The position numbers and the translations under genes were made by a program. The notes under the pieces were generated by a model that had not been told where the DNA came from, ran no database searches, and worked only from the letters and a program-made list of their open reading frames with translations. Shown here in pieces: positions 14,832 through 23,631 of a stretch of 28,404 nt of DNA. Each line of letters opens with the position of its first letter. The first letter of the stretch is position 1. The stretch spans positions 1 to 28,404 of the forward strand of contig CAAGLU010000290.1 in NCBI GenBank assembly GCA_900770865.1, read 5' to 3'. This stretch comes from an uncultured Atopobiaceae bacterium (GTDB lineage: Bacteria > Actinomycetota > Coriobacteriia > Coriobacteriales > Atopobiaceae).

Positions 14832-16277
14832 TCATCTCGCATGTTCTTCAAACAACCGCCTGTATGCGCAGGGCTTCTCCGCCATTGCGGCAGCCCTCTG
14901 CATCTCGAGGTGATGCTGGAACTCCTCGCTGGAGTCCCGCAGCTGGCGGACGAGCCGGACGAGGTCGCCTGACTGCTCGAAGACGTGGGCGGAATCAACG
15001 TAGCGCGGTCGGTGGAGCGTCTTCGAGAAGCCAAGGACGAGCTGGTCGTTCAGGAACGCGCGCTTGACCGCCGAGAAGATCTCGCTTCCATAGTTTATGT
15101 CGAGGTACCAATCGCACTCCCGGAAGAGCCTGGCGAGAAGCTCCCTCGACGCAACGGGGTAAAGCCTCACGTTTGGCCTGGCGCCAAAGGACAGGAGCTT
15201 GCTCGACATCTCCGTGACGGCGGCGATGTGGAAGGTCATCTCGGGAAGTCCGTCCACGATGTCACCGAGAGACTCTATCTGGTCTGAGTTCGTGCAGATG
15301 AGGACCTCGTCCGTGCCTGCGTTCTTGCGCTCGAAGCCATAGGCGAACCCAAAGGGGCGCACGTAGTCCCCCGATGCGCCAAGCGCGAGGAGCTTCTCGC
15401 AGCTGTCCGCGTTCTGGACGAGAATATCGCACGTGTGGGAGTTGCCCTTGAGGATCATCTGCATGTTGCCGGGGATGTCGTTGCGGGGGCGCTCCTGCCA
15501 GAAGAGAACGTTTCCCCCTGCGGGCTTGGGCATGGCCTCGCTCACGAAGAACGGCGTGGAGAGCGAGTTGTAGAAGATGCGCTGCCCCTCGAGACCAAGC
15601 TCGCGCAAGATGGCAACGGCAAGCTCCGTGCGGTTGCCAAAGCGCCGAATCTCCCCGTTGCGGGTGACCAGGATGTCCCCGGTCACGTAGTTCTCCACGA
15701 GGCGCTCCCTGCCAAGTTCGTCAAACCAGGAGCAGCAGAACCTCTCCTCCCTCTCGTTGAAGGTGGTGCGGGCGTAGAGCAGGCCCTCGAGGTCGTAGTG
15801 GTCCGTGAAGCGAACCTTGCCGTCCTCGTCCAGCCAGTCCACGTCGTGGACGATCCTGCTCGCCTCCGTGTGCGCATAGAAGACCCTGGCACGCAGGTGG
15901 TTCTTGTCGTAGACCTTGGCGGAGGAGCCATCGGCCTTTATCTCCCAGAAGTCCGGCAGCTCGATCTGATTGAAGAAGCGGCCCTCCCCCGGCGTCCAGC
16001 CCGCGTGGGCCAGGCGATAGGCGCGCTCCTGCTCCGGCGTCATCGGCGCCGCGTCCCGCGCGGTTGCCGGGAAGGTGCAGGCTTGCGAATCCCCCGCAGC
16101 TAGCCGGTACAGCGAGGAGGCATCCCTCGGCAGGGCAGCGTCCTCCGAGAGCACGATCACGGGTCCCGAGAAGCCCGCACGGCGGAAGGAGTCCTTGAGC
16201 ATCTCGGCCATCTCGTCATAGTGGTCAAGAAGCAGGACTCCCTCCCCCGTCAGTCCGCCTGAATCACGCTGTTCCAT
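14832..16277 (-). CDS. gtfB: Accessory Sec glycosylation co-factor/chaperone GtfB
   Basis: In characterised systems GtfB is the non-catalytic partner of GtfA: it binds the serine-rich substrate, and the GtfA-GtfB complex adds the first GlcNAc to serine/threonine in the cytosol. The 481-residue length fits the family. The N-terminal half has the beta-rich add-on module shared with GtfA (VFYAHTEASRIVHDVDWLDE, FCCSWFDELGRERLVENYVT); the C-terminal half is a GT-B-like fold without a clear donor-site motif, ending in the DWYLDINYGSEIFSAVKRAF region. The start is ATG 16277, overlapping the end of gtfA by 28 bases; the ribosome binding site is weak, so coupling to gtfA is likely. It is the last gene of the accessory Sec block. 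Confidence 0.9.
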   Translation of the reverse strand: MEQRDSGGLTGEGVLLLDHYDEMAEMLKDSFRRAGFSGPVIVLSEDAALPRDASSLYRLAAGDSQACTFPATARDAAPMTPEQERAYRLAHAGWTPGEGRFFNQIELPDFWEIKADGSSAKVYDKNHLRARVFYAHTEASRIVHDVDWLDEDGKVRFTDHYDLEGLLYARTTFNEREERFCCSWFDELGRERLVENYVTGDILVTRNGEIRRFGNRTELAVAILRELGLEGQRIFYNSLSTPFFVSEAMPKPAGGNVLFWQERPRNDIPGNMQMILKGNSHTCDILVQNADSCEKLLALGASGDYVRPFGFAYGFERKNAGTDEVLICTNSDQIESLGDIVDGLPEMTFHIAAVTEMSSKLLSFGARPNVRLYPVASRELLARLFRECDWYLDINYGSEIFSAVKRAFLNDQLVLGFSKTLHRPRYVDSAHVFEQSGDLVRLVRQLRDSSEEFQHHLEMQRAAAMAEKPCAYRRLFEEHAR

Positions 16278-17746
16278 CGTTGTGCCACACGCTCCGTAAG
16301 ATAGTCTTCCGCGATCTGGTACGACCGCGCCTCGAATTTGCTTTTATCGTCATGCAGGAAGTACTGCACGACGCGGTCGGCGAGCGCCTGCACGCGCTCG
16401 GCCTCCGTCATCCCCTCCCAAACGGGAACGAGGTGGCCGTTCTCGCCGTCGTCAATGAAGGTCGGGTTGCCATAGGGGACGTCGAAGCCGACCATGGCAA
16501 GGCCCGCGCCAACCGCCTCCATGAGGCTCAGGCCAAACCCCTCGCTGGTAGAGCCCGAGAGGTAGAGCTCGTAGTTGGGGTAGACCTCGGACATGTCCCG
16601 CTGGCCGAGCAGGCGGACGTAGGACCCGGCATCCCTCTCGCGAACGAGCGCCTCCAGGCGGGCTCGCTCCGAGCCCTCGCCGCAGATGTCGAGGGTTAGC
16701 TCCGGTACCCGCTCCTTTGCCGCAACGCATGCCTCGATGACCCAGTCGAGGTGCTTCTCGGAGGCCAGCCTCGAGGCCGTGACCACCGAGCACGCCCGCC
16801 GCGGCCTTTTGGGGCGAGAGAGGCTGTCGAGACTTCCCACCGGAATCACCACAGTCTTGGGAACCTCTCCTATGTAGCGGGCAAACTGCTCGTCCATGCG
16901 CCGCTTCTGCGCCTTAGTCGACGCGACGAAGAAGTCGATGTGGCGATACATGTCAAAGGGATACTCGTAGTAGTTGTTCCAGAGGATGTGCGAGTTGGTG
17001 GTGCTCGAGGCGCTGTAGTGGTCGGCGTGCACGACGATGCCCACCCTGGCCTGGCCTGCGTTCTCGAGGATGGCCTGGCCTGTGCCCGTCGTGCGGTCGA
17101 CGATGAGGACGTCGTTGGCCGTGAGCCCAAGGCTGCGCACAAAGTGGCCAACGAGGTCCTCCTTCGAAAAGAAGACCTGGTCTGCAAAGCGATACATCGA
17201 GTTCTTGCCCGAGGGCATCTCCTCGTAGGCAACCGAGCCGTCCTCGTTGAAGAAACGACGCAGGTAGAGGTGGGCTGAGCCGTCGAGAGGGGCGTAGTAC
17301 TCGGAGTAGATGCGCCCATAGGTGAAGTAGTCCTTGCGGACGAGGCAGCCGTTTGAGACGAACTCCACGCGGTGCAGGAGGTCGTGTTTCTCGTCCACGA
17401 AGTAGAGCGTGACATACTTGTCACCGGCGGAGAAGGCGATTCTTCCCGTCTTGCCGTTGCGCGTGACCTGGTAGTCCTGGTCTGCGAGCGTCTCCTGGAA
17501 CTGCCCGAGCGTGTAGGTCACCGGAGAGATGCGAAAGTCGGTGAAGTGTGTGTAGAGCCAGATGACCTCGTCATCCTCAAAGCCCATGTTCCTCGTGAGG
17601 TGTTCGACGTTTTCCTGGGGGAACATGTCCGTGAAGATGAACTTCGCAGGCACCCCCAGCGCGCGGAACATCTTGGCCCTGTAGAGCTGCGCGTACTCGA
17701 CGCCGCTCGAGGCCCACCCAATCCCAAGGTTGAAGTTGTATATCAT
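16250..17746 (-). CDS. gtfA: Accessory Sec O-GlcNAc transferase GtfA
   Basis: This is the catalytic subunit that, with GtfB, transfers GlcNAc from UDP-GlcNAc to serine/threonine of the SRR adhesin before export. The 498-residue protein begins MIYNFNLGIGWASSGVEYAQ, a signature-like start of this family. It carries the beta-rich add-on module (~90-210) inserted in the N-terminal GT-B domain. The donor-site retaining-GT4 motif EGFGLSLME (E402 and E410, EX7E) and the VTASRLASEKHLDWVIEA segment are intact. I chose ATG 17746, five bases after AGAGGGG, over GTG 17752, which would abut that site. It starts 12 bases after the secA2 stop and overlaps gtfB. Confidence 0.94.
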   Translation of the reverse strand: MIYNFNLGIGWASSGVEYAQLYRAKMFRALGVPAKFIFTDMFPQENVEHLTRNMGFEDDEVIWLYTHFTDFRISPVTYTLGQFQETLADQDYQVTRNGKTGRIAFSAGDKYVTLYFVDEKHDLLHRVEFVSNGCLVRKDYFTYGRIYSEYYAPLDGSAHLYLRRFFNEDGSVAYEEMPSGKNSMYRFADQVFFSKEDLVGHFVRSLGLTANDVLIVDRTTGTGQAILENAGQARVGIVVHADHYSASSTTNSHILWNNYYEYPFDMYRHIDFFVASTKAQKRRMDEQFARYIGEVPKTVVIPVGSLDSLSRPKRPRRACSVVTASRLASEKHLDWVIEACVAAKERVPELTLDICGEGSERARLEALVRERDAGSYVRLLGQRDMSEVYPNYELYLSGSTSEGFGLSLMEAVGAGLAMVGFDVPYGNPTFIDDGENGHLVPVWEGMTEAERVQALADRVVQYFLHDDKSKFEARSYQIAEDYLTERVAQRWNSVIQAD

Positions 17747-17758
17747 CCGCACCCCTCT

Positions 17759-20089
17759 TTACGGAAAGAGAATCTTCCGCTTTCCGTCGCGTCCCACCTG
17801 CTCCTCGGCGAGAAAGAAGTTCCTGGCAATGCCCTCCATCATGCTGCTCTCCATGTCCGAGAACGAGCGGTATGCCTCGCGGCTGTACTCGAAGAGGGGG
17901 TTTCTCTGGGCCGTGCCCCTCGAGGTGATGGCGTACTGCAGCTGCTGAAGGTAGTCGACCTCCTCGACCCACCCCTCGTCGAGCGCCTTGAGCATGCAGG
18001 CACGGATGAACTCCTCGAGCTCGCCGTGCGAGGAGAACGACGCGGCCTTATCGGCATAGAGGCGGTCCGCGTACGTTTCCAACCCTCTGAGAAGGGCAGA
18101 CCCGCCGTCCTTGGAGGCCAGCCGGGAGAGCACCACCTCGTCAAGCTCGTAGGTGAGGTTGTCGAGCACGTACCGGTTGAGCTGGGCCTGCGTTGGGGAA
18201 GGATTCGCGTCGACAAAGCGCCGGAGGTTCCGGTGAACGATTGCGCGCATCTGGTCCTCTGGCACGGCGTCGCCGTCGAGCAGCCTGTTCCGGGCGCCGT
18301 AGAGGATCTCGCGCTGTCTGCGCAGGATCTGGTCGTAGCGAACCGCCTGCTCGCGTGATGAGACGCTCTGCTCCTCTATGGTCCGCTGGGCACGGCCGAT
18401 GAGTGCCTTGACCTGGCGCATCGAGGCGTTGCGCTCCCCATCCAGGATCTGGTCGACCTTCTCGGGGAACATCTGGGTCACGATCTCGTCCTCGAGGGAG
18501 ACGAAGAACTGGCTGGACCCCGGGTCCCCCTGGCGGCCGGCGCGCCCCCGCGCCTGACGCTCGAGCCGGGTGTTTGCCATGCGGCCGACGCCAATCACCG
18601 CGAGGCCGCCAAGCTTTTGGACGCCCTCGCCAAGCTTGATGTCGGTACCTCGGCCGGCCATGCCGGTCGAGACCGTCACCGCGCCCCTCTGGCCTGCGGC
18701 GGCGATGATCTCTGCCTCCCAGTAGGCGTTGTTCGCGTTGAGCACGCTGTGGGGCACGCGCTCCTTCACGAGCATCTGGGAGAAGACCTGGGTGTCCTGG
18801 ATGGTAGCGGTCACCACGAGCACGGGCTGGCCCGTCTTGTGGCGCTGGAGGGTCTCTGCCAATGCTGCCTCGTACTGCTCCTCCGCCGTGAGGAAGTAGC
18901 GGTCGGCCTTGTCGACCCGCTGCCGCCTCCTGTGCGTTGGGACCACCACGACGCGCTTGTGGTACACGCGCCAGAGCTCCCGGCGAGCGTCCGAGAAGGT
19001 TCCGCTCATGCCGCACATCTTGGGGAAGAGCAGGAAGAGGTTCTGGAAGGTGATGGAGGCGACGGAGCGCTGCTCCTGGGAGAGCTCGAGGTGCTCCTTC
19101 TGCTCCAGGGCCTGGTGCACTCCCCCGCGCAGCTTCATGCCGGGAAGGCTCCTGCCCGTGCTGTTGTCCAGAAGGACGATCTCGCCCTTGTCGGAGACCA
19201 TGTAGTCCTTCTGCGGCTTGAAGAGCACCCGTGCCCGCAGGGCGAGCTGGATGTGCCGGTTGAGCTCGAAGTTCTCGTGCGCAAAGAGGTTGGTCACGCC
19301 AAAGAAGCGCTCCGCGTACTTCACGCCCGCGTCGCTGAGCCAGACCGCCTTGTCCTCCACAACGTAGTCGCGGTCCTCCTTGAGGGTGGAGACGAAGAAG
19401 TCTGCCATTGGGTAGAGGTCCGACTGGACGCGCGGAGAGCCAGAGATCACGAGCGGCATCTGGGCACTGTCGAGAAGGACCGAGTCCGCCTCGTCGATGA
19501 GCACGAAGTCGAAGTCCCTCAGGAACCTGTCCTCCGCGCGCAGGACGAGGTTGTTGAGCAGGTAGTCGAAGGCGAGGACGCTGTGCGTGGTGTAGAGGAC
19601 GTCCGCCGCGTAGTTCTCGCGCTTCTCGTCGTTCGTGAGGGTCTGGCCGGGGCTCCCGGCAACTCCCGCACGCTCGGAAAGCCCCATGAACGAGAAGACC
19701 GGGCGCATGTGCCCGGCGTCACGATAGGCGAGGTACTCGTTTGCCGTGACGAGGATGGTGCTCTTTCCCGTGAGGGCGTGGAGGTAGAGCGGCATCGTTG
19801 CCGTGAGCGTCTTGCCCTCGCCGGTGCTCATCTCGGCGAGGCAGCCCGCCTCGAGGGCGACGGCGCCATAGATCTGCTCGTCATAGGGGTAGGTGCCCAG
19901 CACCCTTCGGTCCGCCTCGGCAATTGCGGCAAAGGCCTCAGGGATGACCTTGTCGAGCGACGTGCCACCCGCTAGCACGCGCTTGAGCCTTGCGGTCTCT
20001 GCCGCGAGGTCCGCGTCCGACAGGCCGCGGGCGCGTTTGGCGCACGCCTTCACCGCGTCGACGGTCCTCATCAGGCCTCTCTCCATCAT
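17759..20089 (-). CDS. secA2: Accessory Sec motor ATPase SecA2
   Basis: SecA2 is the ATPase that drives export of the glycosylated adhesin through SecY2. At 776 residues it is shorter than housekeeping SecA and, like other accessory SecA2 proteins, ends (GKRKILFP) without the cysteine zinc-binding tail. Walker A STGEGKT is at 88-94, the DEAD-box variant LIDEADS at 197-203, and SecA motor motif GMAGRGTDIKLG followed by ARGRAGRQGDPGSSQFFVSLEDE is present. The start is ATG 20089 with AAGGAG five bases upstream; it overlaps the asp3 stop by four bases (ATGA). Its position between asp3 and gtfA is the standard accessory Sec order. Confidence 0.96.
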   Translation of the reverse strand: MMERGLMRTVDAVKACAKRARGLSDADLAAETARLKRVLAGGTSLDKVIPEAFAAIAEADRRVLGTYPYDEQIYGAVALEAGCLAEMSTGEGKTLTATMPLYLHALTGKSTILVTANEYLAYRDAGHMRPVFSFMGLSERAGVAGSPGQTLTNDEKRENYAADVLYTTHSVLAFDYLLNNLVLRAEDRFLRDFDFVLIDEADSVLLDSAQMPLVISGSPRVQSDLYPMADFFVSTLKEDRDYVVEDKAVWLSDAGVKYAERFFGVTNLFAHENFELNRHIQLALRARVLFKPQKDYMVSDKGEIVLLDNSTGRSLPGMKLRGGVHQALEQKEHLELSQEQRSVASITFQNLFLLFPKMCGMSGTFSDARRELWRVYHKRVVVVPTHRRRQRVDKADRYFLTAEEQYEAALAETLQRHKTGQPVLVVTATIQDTQVFSQMLVKERVPHSVLNANNAYWEAEIIAAAGQRGAVTVSTGMAGRGTDIKLGEGVQKLGGLAVIGVGRMANTRLERQARGRAGRQGDPGSSQFFVSLEDEIVTQMFPEKVDQILDGERNASMRQVKALIGRAQRTIEEQSVSSREQAVRYDQILRRQREILYGARNRLLDGDAVPEDQMRAIVHRNLRRFVDANPSPTQAQLNRYVLDNLTYELDEVVLSRLASKDGGSALLRGLETYADRLYADKAASFSSHGELEEFIRACMLKALDEGWVEEVDYLQQLQYAITSRGTAQRNPLFEYSREAYRSFSDMESSMMEGIARNFFLAEEQVGRDGKRKILFP

Positions 20090-20529
20090 CGGGACTCCTT
20101 CTCTGTGATCGTGAAGGAATGGAAGTGGAGCGAGTGGCCACCGGCGCAGATGAGCTGCGCCTCATAGCTGTAGGTCTTGAGCGGGCACGTGAAGTCCATG
20201 TCGTGGTCGACCACCAGACTGCCCGCCTCCTCGCCGTTCTTGCCAAAGAAAACGAGGCGTAGGAAGACGCCCTGCGGAACGTCGGAGTCGATTCGCGCGG
20301 AGACGTGGTAAGACCCCTCCCCGTCGATGATCGGCAGTGTGGGCTCGATGCGCTTCTCCTGGTAGTTCACCATGGAATACCAGGTCTTTATTACCGTGCC
20401 CGCCGGCATGAGGGCGTTTCGAAACTCCACGTCGTCACGTGAGTGGAACTCGACCTCGGACCCATACAGGTATGCTCCGCTGGCGTACTCGTCCCAGTAG
20501 ACGGTCCAACTCTTATCTTGCGCTGCCAT
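20086..20529 (-). CDS. asp3: Accessory Sec protein Asp3
   Basis: Asp3 forms a complex with Asp1 and Asp2 that delivers the SRR adhesin to SecA2; it is small and beta-rich with a carbohydrate-binding-module-like fold. The 147-residue protein has the family segment GTVIKTWYSMVNYQEKRIEP followed by LPIIDGEGSY, and the late HSLHFHSFTITE strand. Identity rests on these weak motifs and strongly on its place between asp2 and secA2. The start is ATG 20529 with AGGGG upstream, overlapping asp2 by 17 bases. Confidence 0.88.
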   Translation of the reverse strand: MAAQDKSWTVYWDEYASGAYLYGSEVEFHSRDDVEFRNALMPAGTVIKTWYSMVNYQEKRIEPTLPIIDGEGSYHVSARIDSDVPQGVFLRLVFFGKNGEEAGSLVVDHDMDFTCPLKTYSYEAQLICAGGHSLHFHSFTITEKESR

Positions 20530-22027
20530 TGGGCCCCTGACCTCTTCCGTATTCCCTCAGCACGCGCCAGATCTGGCTGACGAACCAGCTCACGACGCCC
20601 GAGGTGTCATCGTTGTGGCGGCCATGGAGGCCCTTGCCGATGACCTTCGCCCCAGTGCCCTGCACGTGCGAGAGGAGCCGCTGGTAGGCGTCCCGGTCAT
20701 AGTCGTCCTCGATCATGTATGCCGCGTAGATGGTGCGTCCCGACCAGTCCGTGGCGTCGAAGCGGTCCCAGAACCTGTGGTTGAGCCGATCGACGGCAGC
20801 GCCGTCGAGGCTTCCGCACTCCTTCCAGAGCACGTCGAGGGAGGTCGGGAAGATGCCAGGCCTGAGCAGGCGCTCGTTTCTCGCCACGTTGCCAAGGCTC
20901 AGAAGCGGCTTGCCCACGATCACGTTGCCGCAGCGAAGCATGGTGGCGTAGTAAAGGGCGCCAAAGGTTCCCATGGAGAGCCCCGAGAGCGCGACGTCTT
21001 TCTCGGAGAATCCCAGGCTCTTCTGCGCCTCCTGGATGGCGTTGCAGACAAGTCCCTCGTACTCCTCGCTGCCGAGGTAGAAGTCGCCGCCCTCGAGCCT
21101 CGTGTCGCTCACGAGCAGGAAGGGGCAGCCCATCCGCCGCATCATCCTGTAGCCCTCGAAGCCCTCCATGGTCTTGTAGCCCGAGAAGTAGACCGCCAGC
21201 GGCGGCTTGAGGTCACCGGGATCGAAGTAGGTGAAGAGCTCCTCGCGCGTGCTTGTGACCCAGCGGCTGCCACCAGGTAGAAACGCGCCCGCACCGCGGC
21301 GAGAGTAGCGGTCATGCAGGGCGGTGATGGCGAGCGTCCCCTCGCCCCTCGCGTTGAGGGAGACAAAGACCGGGCCCGAGAGCTTGTCGTTGTCGATGGT
21401 CACCGGGTTCTCGAGGTCCTTCTCGGAGAATCGCCAGACGCTCTGGATGACGGAGACGCTTCCGCGCGGGAACTGCACAACCTCAAGCTCCAGCTCGACG
21501 CTGCCTTCCTTTTGGTACTCGAGCCAAAAGTCGATTGCCTGGCCCTCCTCGACCGGGACGTTGCCACGCCAGAATGCGACCTGCGTCATCTCGCTGCCAA
21601 ACGAGCCCTCGAGGACGCATCCCGTGTAGCCGTTCCAGCGGACGGTGCCATTGAAGTTGGGGGAGATCGAAAGCGAATGGGGGTCGAACTTCTCGCCATA
21701 GGGCCTTGAGTAGTAGTTGCGCAGGTCCTCTGCCAGAAACCGAGGAACGTCGCTCTCTGAGAAGCGCCTGCCCAGGCGGCTTTGCATGAGGTAGTCCATG
21801 GGCCCGTCGAGCGCGAGGGCATCGGAGACGAACAAACAGTGAGCGCGCACGTGACGCACGAGGTAGGTAACCTCGTCCCGCGCGAGCGGACGGCTGACAA
21901 ACGCGATGTCGAACTCGGGGTCGCTGGCCGAGAGCTCCGGCTCGAACGACCAGCTCACGTCCCCGCCGAGCGGCATGAGCTGCGCATAGTTAGTGCTGCC
22001 GAGTTGCAGCGCTCGAATGCTCGCCAA
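20513..22027 (-). CDS. asp2: Accessory Sec protein Asp2 (acetyltransferase-like alpha/beta hydrolase)
   Basis: In streptococci Asp2 is needed for export and O-acetylates GlcNAc on the adhesin. The 504-residue protein has an N-terminal region (IRALQLGSTNYAQL...), a central beta module (~125-240) and an alpha/beta-hydrolase domain. The nucleophile elbow GLSMGTFGAL has S351, an acidic pair lies at E440/D441 in MIEDDYD, and GLHGRHND contains H471. The spacing matches, within a residue, the S-E-H triad of S. gordonii Asp2 (S362/E452/H482, from memory), so acetyltransferase activity looks preserved. The start is TTG 22027, with AAGGAGG about nine bases upstream, overlapping asp1 by 38 bases. Confidence 0.93.
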   Translation of the reverse strand: MASIRALQLGSTNYAQLMPLGGDVSWSFEPELSASDPEFDIAFVSRPLARDEVTYLVRHVRAHCLFVSDALALDGPMDYLMQSRLGRRFSESDVPRFLAEDLRNYYSRPYGEKFDPHSLSISPNFNGTVRWNGYTGCVLEGSFGSEMTQVAFWRGNVPVEEGQAIDFWLEYQKEGSVELELEVVQFPRGSVSVIQSVWRFSEKDLENPVTIDNDKLSGPVFVSLNARGEGTLAITALHDRYSRRGAGAFLPGGSRWVTSTREELFTYFDPGDLKPPLAVYFSGYKTMEGFEGYRMMRRMGCPFLLVSDTRLEGGDFYLGSEEYEGLVCNAIQEAQKSLGFSEKDVALSGLSMGTFGALYYATMLRCGNVIVGKPLLSLGNVARNERLLRPGIFPTSLDVLWKECGSLDGAAVDRLNHRFWDRFDATDWSGRTIYAAYMIEDDYDRDAYQRLLSHVQGTGAKVIGKGLHGRHNDDTSGVVSWFVSQIWRVLREYGRGQGPNGSAR

Positions 22028-23612
22028 TCTGGATTACCTCCTTCCATGCCTTCACTAGCTCTGCTGCGCTGAACCTTCCCCCAAGGTCATACGAGGCGAT
22101 CTGCGCCTCGTTGAAATGCTCTACGCTGCTGAGGTAGAAGTCAACCGCATCGGGGAGCAGTCGGACGTCGTGCAGAACCTTGCCGTTTTGCCCGTCGACG
22201 ATGTACTCGGTCTCGAGCGTGGTGACCTGCGGGACGCCCATGCTCATCGCAGAGATCTGCAGGAACTGGTCGGGCCTTTCGGAGAGGTCGACGACCACGC
22301 GTTGTTCGCGAATGGTGCGGCTCACGTGCAGCTCGTCGACGCACTGGCTCACGGAGAAGACGACGCCAAGCCGGTCGTCCTCCTCGGGGACATTCTCCGA
22401 GACGCCCGTCTCCGCGCCGGCCATCTCGGGGTCGAGGCCCGCGTTTTGCAGCGCCGCCTGTACCCGTTGGAGAAGCCTCACGCGTTCGTCGTACTGCGAG
22501 GAGCGCGTGAAGAGGCAGACCCTGGCAAGGTGGTTCCTCGAAAGGACGTAGCCCGCAAGCTCGACCATCACCGCGTCGAACTGAGCATCACCGAGCGCAT
22601 CGACCGCAACCAGGACGTTCTGCACGCGAAGGTGCTGGCTCACGCCCACCTCCACACGGGTCTCATACGGCGTGATGACGCGGACAGGGGCCGAGAAGCG
22701 ACGCGAGAGGCTGCGCACGGCCTGCGCCGTCGCGTTCTTGTCGGCGACCACGCACGCGCAGGAGTCGAGGAGCCTCTGCCCTGCAGGCGTGATGCCAAAC
22801 TTCTCGGTGCGCCTGCCAAAGAACGAGAGGACCGTCGCGCGGCCGGCAAGTGCGCGACTCAAGAGCTCGGAGTGGCGTACGTGCATTGCGACCGTGAAGA
22901 CATCCTCGCTGGAGGTATTGGCCAGGAAGTCCTCCAGGACCTCTTCAATCACGTCGTCGATGCGATCGTAGCGAAGCTTCCGGTATGGGACTTCCGTCGC
23001 GCCCTCCCCCGTGCCATGGAGGTACCAGGCACTCTTTGGGTTTATGACAACGTGACCGTCACCCACGTACTCCGCGAGCTTCCACGTGCCCTCCTCGTCA
23101 AAGAACCGCTGGTGGACGGCAACGCCGTTCTCGTAGGTAATCTGGCTTGAGACAAATCCGCGGTCATCGTAGTAGTTCCTGGAGACACGCTGGCAGCCGC
23201 GGAACAGGTCGACGAGGAACATGTTGCCGTCCTCGGCGAACTCGATCTGGGCGTACTTCTCGCCATCGCACATGGCGAGGACGGCGAAGGGTGTGTAGAC
23301 GAATGTGACGCCCTCGGGCCACGCGAGGTCATGGAACGAGAAGGTCTGCATCGAGCGGGAGCGGATGCCCTGCATGGCGTCGAAGCAGGACCACCACGGG
23401 GCGTGGTAGACGCCCTGCCGGTGAAGGAAGTGGCGGAAGTTGGGCGAGAAGCCCAGGACGACCATCTCGAACGGCGCGACATGGCGGCGGAAGAAGAGCT
23501 GGACCTGCTTGACGGTGTCATCGAACTCCGTGACGACCCTGGACCTATACCAGACCTGCTCGTTCTCCATCCAGCTGTCCTGGCCGTACCAGGCGGTGAT
23601 GAAGTACTGCAT
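21990..23612 (-). CDS. asp1: Accessory Sec protein Asp1
   Basis: Asp1 is a GT-B-fold protein without glycosyltransferase activity; it is part of the Asp1-2-3 complex that brings the glycosylated adhesin to SecA2. The 540-residue length is normal. It begins MQYFITAWYGQDSWMENEQVW, the family's typical opening, and includes MSMGVPQVTTLETEYIVDGQNGKV near the C-terminus, a remnant of the sugar-nucleotide site. The start is ATG 23612 with GGAGAGGGGG upstream; the in-frame extension to 23657 would overlap secY2. It lies 19 bases after the secY2 stop. Confidence 0.93.
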   Translation of the reverse strand: MQYFITAWYGQDSWMENEQVWYRSRVVTEFDDTVKQVQLFFRRHVAPFEMVVLGFSPNFRHFLHRQGVYHAPWWSCFDAMQGIRSRSMQTFSFHDLAWPEGVTFVYTPFAVLAMCDGEKYAQIEFAEDGNMFLVDLFRGCQRVSRNYYDDRGFVSSQITYENGVAVHQRFFDEEGTWKLAEYVGDGHVVINPKSAWYLHGTGEGATEVPYRKLRYDRIDDVIEEVLEDFLANTSSEDVFTVAMHVRHSELLSRALAGRATVLSFFGRRTEKFGITPAGQRLLDSCACVVADKNATAQAVRSLSRRFSAPVRVITPYETRVEVGVSQHLRVQNVLVAVDALGDAQFDAVMVELAGYVLSRNHLARVCLFTRSSQYDERVRLLQRVQAALQNAGLDPEMAGAETGVSENVPEEDDRLGVVFSVSQCVDELHVSRTIREQRVVVDLSERPDQFLQISAMSMGVPQVTTLETEYIVDGQNGKVLHDVRLLPDAVDFYLSSVEHFNEAQIASYDLGGRFSAAELVKAWKEVIQIGEHSSAATRQH

Positions 23613-23631
23613 CGTCGAGCCCCCCTCTCCG

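Noticed and set aside
18617..19975. 452-residue plus-strand ORF opposite secA2
   Set aside because: Antisense shadow of secA2, with no recognisable domain.
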